A DNA stretch of 11,463 nt from Aliarcobacter sp. (GTDB lineage: Bacteria; Campylobacterota; Campylobacteria; Campylobacterales; Arcobacteraceae), in contig JALRJW010000233.1 in NCBI GenBank assembly GCA_023268955.1, forward strand, positions 1-11,463, written 5' to 3'. Positions within the stretch are counted from its first letter, which is position 1, and every line of letters starts with the position of its first letter. The notes under the pieces were generated by a model. The model saw nothing but the letters and a program-made list of their open reading frames with translations, was not told the DNA's origin and did not search any database. Shown here piece after piece: positions 6,221-11,463 of this stretch. A program made the translations under genes and the position numbers.

Positions 6221-7198
6221 ATGTTTAAACGATACAGAAGACTTAGAATCAATGAAACACTTAGAGGACTAGTAGCTGAAACTACTTTAAGTAAAAATGA
6301 CTTCATCTATCCACTGTTTGTAAGAGAAGGACAAGGTATTAAAACTGAAGTTTCTTCAATGCCTGGTGTATTTCAAATGAGTATTGATGAAATATTAAAA
6401 GAGTGTGAATACTTAATTAGTATTGATTTAAAAGCTATCATTTTATTTGCCATTCCAGATGTAAAAGATTCAGTTGGTAGTGAATGTTTATGTAGTGAGA
6501 GTATCATTTCAAGAACAATTAGAGCTATCAAAGAAAAATTCCCACAAATGTTTGTAGTTACAGACCTTTGTTTTTGTGAATACACAGACCATGGTCACTG
6601 TGGAATATTAGACCCAAAAACACAAACAGTTGATAATGATAAAACATTAGAAATTTCAGCGCAACAAGCAATAGTTCATGCAAAAGCAGGCGCTGATATG
6701 ATTGCTCCTAGTGGAATGATGGATGGTATTATCGAAACTTTAAGAACAGCACTTGATGCAAATGGTTTTGAAAATCTTCCTATAATGTCTTATTCAACTA
6801 AATTTGCAAGTTCATACTATGGACCATTTAGAGATGTTGCTGAATCAACTCCATCTTTTGGAGATAGAAGAAGCTATCAAATGAACCCAGCAAATAGACT
6901 TGAAGCTATTGAAGAATCATTAGAAGATGAAAGACAAGGTGCTGATATTTTAATGGTAAAACCAGGTTTAGCTTATTTAGATATTATTAGAGACATTAGA
7001 AATGAATCTAAACTTCCACTTTGTGTATATAATGTAAGTGGTGAGTATGCTATGTTAAAACACGCAGGAGCTGCTGGTTTGATTGATTATGACAGAGTTA
7101 TGATGGAGACATTATTAGCATTTAAAAGAGCTGGTGCTAACTTAATCATCACTTATCATGCTAAAGAAGCATGTTTACTTTTAGATAAACAAAAATAA
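6221..7198 (+). CDS. hemB: Porphobilinogen synthase (delta-aminolevulinic acid dehydratase)
   Basis: A 325-residue cytoplasmic enzyme that condenses two 5-aminolevulinate molecules to porphobilinogen in heme synthesis. The zinc-binding cysteine triad is present in DLCFCEYTDHGHC (115-127; C117, C119, C127), so this is the zinc-dependent catalytic type. The two Schiff-base lysines are K194 in YSTKFASSYYGPFRD and K247 in MVKPG. The loop VKDSVGSECLCSES (81-94) differs from the textbook GSEAYNPDG but is like other Campylobacterota. The length is normal and the ATG has AAAGAGG 8 nt upstream. It is transcribed away from ribA and meets the diguanylate cyclase gene tail-to-tail at a hairpin. hemN, a later step of the same pathway, lies about 3.8 kb downstream. 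Complete and normal. Confidence 0.98.
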   Translation: MFKRYRRLRINETLRGLVAETTLSKNDFIYPLFVREGQGIKTEVSSMPGVFQMSIDEILKECEYLISIDLKAIILFAIPDVKDSVGSECLCSESIISRTIRAIKEKFPQMFVVTDLCFCEYTDHGHCGILDPKTQTVDNDKTLEISAQQAIVHAKAGADMIAPSGMMDGIIETLRTALDANGFENLPIMSYSTKFASSYYGPFRDVAESTPSFGDRRSYQMNPANRLEAIEESLEDERQGADILMVKPGLAYLDIIRDIRNESKLPLCVYNVSGEYAMLKHAGAAGLIDYDRVMMETLLAFKRAGANLIITYHAKEACLLLDKQK

Positions 7199-7210
7199 GC
7201 CTTTATTTAT

Positions 7211-7241
7211 AAAAGAGAGAAGTTAATTCTTCTTTTCTTTT
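7211..7241. terminator. Shared hairpin terminator between hemB and the diguanylate cyclase gene
   Basis: The arms AAAAGAGAGAAG (7211-7222) and CTTCTTTTCTTTT (7229-7241) pair around the loop TTAATT with one G-T pair and one bulged T. The stem is purine-rich on one side and T-rich on the other. It starts 12 nt after the hemB stop and reaches the last codon of the convergent gene, so it could stop transcription from both sides. It is AT-rich, hence weak by calculation, and no long separate T-tract follows. Confidence 0.5.
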
Positions 7242-9909
7242 AGCAGTTGCAAACCACCCTATTTCTTCCCTCTTCTTTTGCTTTATATAATAATTCATCA
7301 ACATTTTTATAAACACTATCGCTATCTTCAATATTGTTAGCATTTAAACAAATAAGTCCAAATGAAGCCGTTACATATTGACTAGCACTATTTTTTTCAT
7401 GGGGTATTTCTTCATCTTCAATATTAAATCTAATTTTATTTACAAATTCTAAGGCATTGTTAATATTTTCAGCTTTAAATAAAACTCCAAACTCTTCACC
7501 ACCTAATCTAAAACAGTAATCATCGGACCTATTTAAAGAATCACGTAAAACTTTTCCAATAGTTATAAGTACTTCATCACCCATTTGATGTCCATAGGTA
7601 TCATTGTATTGTTTAAAGTGGTCAACATCCATTAATGCAAAACAAACTATTTCATTGTGTCTTTTTGCACTTTGAATGAATTTAGGGAATATATCATCAA
7701 AATGTCTTCTATTGTAAAGATTCGTCAAACCATCTGTTATTGAAATTCTTTCAATTAACTTTTTATTTGTGATATCTTGCCTAACGGCTGTATATCCAAT
7801 TTTATATCCATGTTCATCGTATCTTGGAGAAATCGTAGCATCAACCCAATAAAAAGTTCCATCTTTGGCTATATTTTTAATTTCACCTTTCCAGATTTCA
7901 TTTTTAACTAGTTTACTCCACATATATTCATATAATTCTTTTGGTGTACTAGGGTGTCTTATAATATTATGGTTTACCCCTATTAATTCTTCTTTTTCAT
8001 ATCCACTAATTTTACAAAATGCTTCTGAAACATCTGTAATAAAGCCTTTTAAATCCGTCGAAGAAGTAATTACATTTTTATCAATTACACTCACATACTC
8101 TTGAATGATTTTTTCTTTTCTTTTTAATTCACTATAATCTCGAGCTGTAATTAAAAATCTCTGTTTATCAGGTAATAAAACAATAGTCATATTTGTGAAA
8201 ATCTTATTTCCTTTTTTAGAAATACTTACTTTTTCAAAATTCTCTATATAACCATTTTTGATAACATCATCTAAAATTGCTTCAAATCTTTCTTTGTCAT
8301 CTTCTAAAGTCATTTTTAAAGAACTAGTTTTTAGCAACTCTTCATTTGAAAAACCTGTCATTTTTGAATATGCTTCATTTACAAACAAGAAGTTCGTATC
8401 TAAATCAGTAATTGCAATTGCATCTTTAGAAAGTTTTATCATCGTTTCAAATTTTTTCTTTTGATCATTTAATAACTCTTTTTGTTGCAATAATTCTAAT
8501 TTATTTATTTCATAATCTGTAATATCATGGTTAATTCCAATCATTCTAATTGGCTTATTTAAATTATTATATTCTAAAGTCCCAATAGTGTGAATATATT
8601 TTTTCTCATTTCTTTTAGTATTTGTCCAATATTTTATATCTAAACTTTCTTTTTTATTTTTTGCTTTAAACACTTCATTAAATACTTTGTTTTTATACTC
8701 TTTATAAATCAAGTTTTTCCATGCAGATAAAAGTTCTTTATTTTTAATATCCATATCAATACCGTAAATGTGATACATATTTTTATCCCATTTCAAACTA
8801 TTATCTTTAAATGTCCATTCCCAAGTACCTATAGTAGCTGCTTTTAAAGCCAAATCTTTTCTTAGAGCTAATGCTTTTATATCATCAATATATACTTTCT
8901 TTTTGTTTTCATAAAAATTGTATATTTGATTTAATGTAAGAGCTACAATTATTAATGTAAGTCCAAAAGTCAAAACTATATAGTGGGTTTTAGTTTCATT
9001 ATCTTTAAAAAATCCTTCATATGGATTAACTTTAATCAACCATTGTCTTCCACCAACAGTAATAATTTTTTTATAATCATAATTTTGATTGACCATAGAA
9101 TGCTCATGATTAGAAAAATCAAAAAGTAAATTTTCATTATTTTCTACGCCGTTATCATATATAGCAATATCTAAAAGCATATTTTCGTCAATATCTATTG
9201 AAGTAATTAAATCTTTAACTCTAAAAGGCGCATACACAAATCCTAATGTAGCATCTAACTTTTCTTTATATGTAGTCAAAGGCATATTAGATTTATATAC
9301 AGGAATGTATGCTAAAAAACCTGCTTGAACATCATTTCCATTTTCTTGAAGCAAATGAACTTTACCTGATAAAGAATAATTACCTGTATTTATAGCATTT
9401 TGCATAGCAAGTCTTCTAGTTTCTTGAGAAAACATATCATAACCAAATGCTCGTTTGTTTCTATCATCAAAGGGTTCTAAATATATAATTGATGTATATA
9501 TTTCTCTTTTCCCTTTAGGTTTAATATCAAAATTCTCAAAACCTTGATTTCTCATTTCATCAACAAATATGCTTAGATCTTCTGGTTTAATTACTTTACT
9601 AAATCCAATTCCTTGAATACCAGGATAATTTTTATTAATATGCATCTCATCAACAAAACTTTTCCATTCTTTTCTAGTTACATCATTTGAACTGTAAAAT
9701 AAAGCTCTGCTTGATAATAAAACTTGATCATAAACTTTTAATCTGTTTTCTATCAAAGATGGAATTTTATTTGCAGTATTTAAAAAAATGATTTGTTTTT
9801 TTTCTTCATTTTGTTTTAATATAAAAGAAGTTGAGGATATTGTTATTAAAACTATTACTGATAATACAAAAAACATAAATCCGGATATTTTGAAGTTCAT
9901 TTTAATCAT
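7240..9909 (-). CDS. Membrane-bound diguanylate cyclase sensor: CHASE - three PAS - GGDEF
   Basis: A predicted 889-residue inner-membrane sensor that makes cyclic di-GMP from two GTP. Order: transmembrane helix 7-30; periplasmic CHASE ligand-binding domain about 70-290 (FYSSNDVTRKEW, YPGIQGIGFSKVI); transmembrane helix 309-330; PAS domains about 355-465, 485-595 and 600-715; GGDEF domain about 720-889. The cyclase has DGLTNLYNRR, metal-binding MDVDHFK, and an active GGEEF signature at 803-807. The inhibitory product site RxxD (R794, D797) is present, so feedback control is likely. There is no EAL or HD-GYP domain. The third PAS (HNIIRHPSTPKELYEYMW...WKGEIKN) is of the Aer/redox-sensing type. 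The frame is open to an ATG at 9939, but that overlaps a good -10 element. The ATG at 9909 has AGGGAA 7 nt upstream, so it is chosen. The gene separates hemB from argF and lies opposite to them. The signal sensed is unknown. Confidence 0.92.
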   Translation of the reverse strand: MIKMNFKISGFMFFVLSVIVLITISSTSFILKQNEEKKQIIFLNTANKIPSLIENRLKVYDQVLLSSRALFYSSNDVTRKEWKSFVDEMHINKNYPGIQGIGFSKVIKPEDLSIFVDEMRNQGFENFDIKPKGKREIYTSIIYLEPFDDRNKRAFGYDMFSQETRRLAMQNAINTGNYSLSGKVHLLQENGNDVQAGFLAYIPVYKSNMPLTTYKEKLDATLGFVYAPFRVKDLITSIDIDENMLLDIAIYDNGVENNENLLFDFSNHEHSMVNQNYDYKKIITVGGRQWLIKVNPYEGFFKDNETKTHYIVLTFGLTLIIVALTLNQIYNFYENKKKVYIDDIKALALRKDLALKAATIGTWEWTFKDNSLKWDKNMYHIYGIDMDIKNKELLSAWKNLIYKEYKNKVFNEVFKAKNKKESLDIKYWTNTKRNEKKYIHTIGTLEYNNLNKPIRMIGINHDITDYEINKLELLQQKELLNDQKKKFETMIKLSKDAIAITDLDTNFLFVNEAYSKMTGFSNEELLKTSSLKMTLEDDKERFEAILDDVIKNGYIENFEKVSISKKGNKIFTNMTIVLLPDKQRFLITARDYSELKRKEKIIQEYVSVIDKNVITSSTDLKGFITDVSEAFCKISGYEKEELIGVNHNIIRHPSTPKELYEYMWSKLVKNEIWKGEIKNIAKDGTFYWVDATISPRYDEHGYKIGYTAVRQDITNKKLIERISITDGLTNLYNRRHFDDIFPKFIQSAKRHNEIVCFALMDVDHFKQYNDTYGHQMGDEVLITIGKVLRDSLNRSDDYCFRLGGEEFGVLFKAENINNALEFVNKIRFNIEDEEIPHEKNSASQYVTASFGLICLNANNIEDSDSVYKNVDELLYKAKEEGRNRVVCNC

Positions 9910-9937
9910 TAACAATTCCCTAATACTATATAAAAAC

Positions 9938-9945
9938 ATTTTATC
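9938..9945 (-). promoter_or_regulatory. Probable -10 element of the diguanylate cyclase gene
   Basis: GATAAAAT on the minus strand lies about 28 nt before the preferred ATG (9909), followed by the AGGGAA ribosome site at 9921-9916. It overlaps the earlier ATG at 9939, which is a reason to reject that start. No clear -35 is seen. The call rests on pattern only. Confidence 0.4.
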
Positions 9946-10003
9946 ATATTTATTATTACTATAATATTTTACTTTTTTAATAACAATAAAATAATATTGA
10001 ATA

Positions 10004-10038
10004 ACTTTAAGCTGTTCTAAAGTAAATTAAATTAGAAT
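10004..10038 (+). promoter_or_regulatory. Possible argF-hemN promoter with upstream inverted repeat
   Basis: A -10-like TAGAAT lies at 10033-10038, 30 nt before the argF ATG, whose ribosome site AAGGA is at 10057-10061. Just upstream, ACTTTA (10004-10009) and TAAAGT (10018-10023) form a perfect inverted repeat with an 8-bp spacer, covering the -35 position. This could be a regulator binding site, but in AT-rich DNA it could also be chance. It does not match the arginine repressor box well. Confidence 0.3.
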
Positions 10039-10068
10039 ATACGTTTTCAAAATTTCAAGGAATGAATT

Positions 10069-10998
10069 ATGAGACACTTCTTAACTTTGGCTGACTACAC
10101 AAAAGAGGAAATCTTAGAGATTTTAGAATTAGCTGCTAAAATCAAAAAAGAGACTAAAAACAAAGAATTTGTAAAATATATGCCTAATCAAACATTAGGA
10201 ATGATATTTGAAAAAAGTTCAACAAGAACAAGAGTTTCTTTTGAAACAGGTATTTACCAATTAGGTGGTATTGGATTATTTCTATCTTCTAATGATATTC
10301 AATTAGGTAGAGGTGAGCCAATGAGCGACACTTCTAGAGTAATATCAAGAATGGTTGACATGGTTATGATTAGAACATTTGCACAAAGTAAAATTGAAGA
10401 GTTTGCAAAATACTCTAAAGTACCTGTTATAAATGGTTTAACTACAGAATACCACCCTGTTCAGTTAATGGCTGATTATTTAACAATTCAAGAAGCAGGA
10501 CTAGATAAAGATTTAGTTGTTGCTTATGTTGGTGATGGAAATAATATGGCTCACTCTTGGTTAAATATGGCTGCTAAATTAGGTTTTGAATTAAGAATTT
10601 CAACTCCAAAAGGTTATGAAGTAGACCAAACAATTTTAGATAAAGCACTTGAAATGGCTAAAGAAAGTGGCGCGAAGATTATAATTGGAAATTGTCCAAA
10701 AGATGCTGTAAAAAATGCTACAGTTGTTACAACTGATACATGGGTTTCAATGGGACAAGAAGATGAAAAAGAGCAAAGATTAAAAGATTTTGATGGATAC
10801 ATTGTAGATAGCGCTATGATGCAATTAGCAGCTTCAAACGCTATTTTCCTTCACTGTTTACCAGCTTACAGAGGTTATGAAGTAAGTGATGAAGTAATGG
10901 AAAGTGAACAAAGTTTAATCTTTGAAGAAGCAGAAAATAGACTACACGCTCAAAAAGGTGTGATGGTTTGGTTAGATAGACATAGAAATGCTAATTAA
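10069..10998 (+). CDS. argF: Ornithine carbamoyltransferase
   Basis: A 309-residue cytoplasmic enzyme that joins carbamoyl phosphate and ornithine to give citrulline, a late step of arginine synthesis. The motifs are complete: carbamoyl-phosphate loop SSTRTR (50-55), HPVQ (129-132), GDGNNMAHSW (155-164), DTWVSMGQE (223-231, with the ornithine-binding SMG) and HCLPAYRGYEV (262-272). The SMG motif and HCLPA separate it from aspartate carbamoyltransferase. A catabolic role cannot be excluded from sequence alone, but no arcA or arcC is nearby and the anabolic call is usual. The start at 10069 (MRHFLTLADYT) has AAGGA 7 nt upstream; a nearby ATG at 10062 is in another frame and soon stops. The stop overlaps the hemN start by one base (TAATG). 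Confidence 0.97.
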   Translation: MRHFLTLADYTKEEILEILELAAKIKKETKNKEFVKYMPNQTLGMIFEKSSTRTRVSFETGIYQLGGIGLFLSSNDIQLGRGEPMSDTSRVISRMVDMVMIRTFAQSKIEEFAKYSKVPVINGLTTEYHPVQLMADYLTIQEAGLDKDLVVAYVGDGNNMAHSWLNMAAKLGFELRISTPKGYEVDQTILDKALEMAKESGAKIIIGNCPKDAVKNATVVTTDTWVSMGQEDEKEQRLKDFDGYIVDSAMMQLAASNAIFLHCLPAYRGYEVSDEVMESEQSLIFEEAENRLHAQKGVMVWLDRHRNAN

Positions 10999-11463
10999 TG
11001 ATAGATTTTAGCAAATTTATTAAATACTCAAAACCAGGGCCTAGATATACTTCATATCCAACGGCTCCTGAGTTTACTGAAAACTTTACTCAAGAAGATT
11101 TAAAAGCTTATTATTCTTCTCAAAGTGATGATAGAAGCTTATCACTATATATTCATATGCCTTTTTGCAGAAGTGCTTGTTATTTTTGTGGATGTAATAC
11201 TATTTTTACATCTAAAGAGGATAAAAAAGTTAAATATATTGAATATCTAAAAAAAGAATTAAATATATTAAAACAACACCTAAATACAAATAGAAGTGTA
11301 ACTCAAATGCATTTTGGTGGAGGAACTCCTACATTTTTTTCACCTGAACAACTAGAAGAAGTAATAAAAACCGTAAAATCTATTTTCCCTAATTTTAATA
11401 ATGATGCTGAAATATCTTGTGAAGTTGATCCAAGATTTTTTACTCAAGAGCATATGGATGTTC
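10998..11463 (+). CDS. hemN: Oxygen-independent coproporphyrinogen III oxidase, N-terminal part
   Basis: The first 155 residues of a protein that is normally about 455 long; it runs off the right edge. It is a cytoplasmic radical SAM enzyme that decarboxylates coproporphyrinogen III to protoporphyrinogen IX without oxygen. GPRYTSYPTAPEF (14-26) is the HemN substrate-side signature. CRSACYFCGC (57-66) gives C57, C61, C64 and C66, the CX3CX2CXC arrangement of true HemN, whose first three cysteines bind the 4Fe-4S cluster. GGGTPT (107-112) and EVDPR (142-146) are further SAM-binding elements. The GPRYTSYP start and the fourth cysteine favour HemN over the HemW paralogue. It is translationally coupled to argF through a TAATG overlap. 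It fits low-oxygen heme synthesis and, with hemB, a local heme theme. Confidence 0.95.
   Translation, partial: MIDFSKFIKYSKPGPRYTSYPTAPEFTENFTQEDLKAYYSSQSDDRSLSLYIHMPFCRSACYFCGCNTIFTSKEDKKVKYIEYLKKELNILKQHLNTNRSVTQMHFGGGTPTFFSPEQLEEVIKTVKSIFPNFNNDAEISCEVDPRFFTQEHMDV

Noticed and set aside
6461..6502. Cysteine-containing loop GSECLCSES in HemB as a possible extra metal site
   Set aside because: A similar loop occurs in other Campylobacterota HemB proteins as I recall, and the normal zinc triad is intact elsewhere.
7488..7502. GGEEF instead of GGDEF as a sign of an inactive cyclase
   Set aside because: GGEEF is a known active variant, and the other catalytic and metal-binding residues and the RxxD site are present.
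9910..9939. Extra ten N-terminal residues of the diguanylate cyclase (ATG at 9939)
   Set aside because: That ATG overlaps the likely -10 element and has no good ribosome site, while the ATG at 9909 has AGGGAA at proper spacing.
1..11463. Mobile element, phage, CRISPR array, toxin-antitoxin pair, tRNA or rRNA
   Set aside because: I looked for transposase or integrase motifs, direct repeats with spacers, cloverleaf-like sequences and small toxin-antitoxin pairs and saw none. The only tandem repeat is the coding one in the lipoprotein.

Overview
The window is AT-rich chromosomal DNA from a member of the Campylobacterota, most likely an Arcobacter-type (Arcobacteraceae) bacterium. I infer this from the codon use, the very short gene spacing, the protein sequences (YbgC, HemB and RibA resemble the Helicobacter/Campylobacter forms), and the hemB-argF-hemN / ribA-rsmG neighbourhood. 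As I recall it, Campylobacter jejuni has the same cluster. No RNA gene, CRISPR array, insertion sequence or phage gene was seen. This is mostly a housekeeping region with a few poorly described small genes and one large accessory signalling gene.

Layout, left to right. (1) Positions 1-1448, minus strand: ybgC-like thioesterase, then a secreted single-HKD phospholipase D/Nuc-family protein overlapping it, then the N-terminal membrane domain of an M48 (Ste24-like) metallopeptidase that runs off the left edge. All three point to envelope or periplasmic functions. (2) Positions 1570-6160, minus strand: a tightly packed probable eight-gene operon. In transcription order it is ribA (GTP cyclohydrolase II), rsmG (16S rRNA m7G methyltransferase), a membrane-anchored zinc-ribbon PP0621-type protein, an unknown 125-residue protein, a 55-residue single-pass membrane protein with a GTG start, glyS (glycyl-tRNA synthetase beta subunit), and two small lipoproteins. 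The last lipoprotein is built almost entirely from five exact 11-residue repeats. (3) Positions 6161-7198: a 60-bp divergent promoter region and hemB (porphobilinogen synthase) on the plus strand. (4) Positions 7211-9945: a shared hairpin terminator, then a large minus-strand CHASE-PAS-PAS-PAS-GGDEF diguanylate cyclase with its own promoter. (5) Positions 10033-11463, plus strand: argF, translationally coupled to the start of hemN, which runs off the right edge.

How they work together: hemB and hemN are two steps of one heme pathway. ribA supplies flavin precursors. rsmG and glyS serve translation, and argF serves arginine synthesis. The diguanylate cyclase lies between hemB and argF in the opposite direction and reads as an insertion into an otherwise conserved cluster. 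The least described items are the hendecad-repeat lipoprotein, the small membrane protein coupled to glyS, and the 125-residue unknown protein. Several starts were chosen from ribosome-binding-site spacing rather than from the longest open frame (ybgC, the PLD gene, the diguanylate cyclase).
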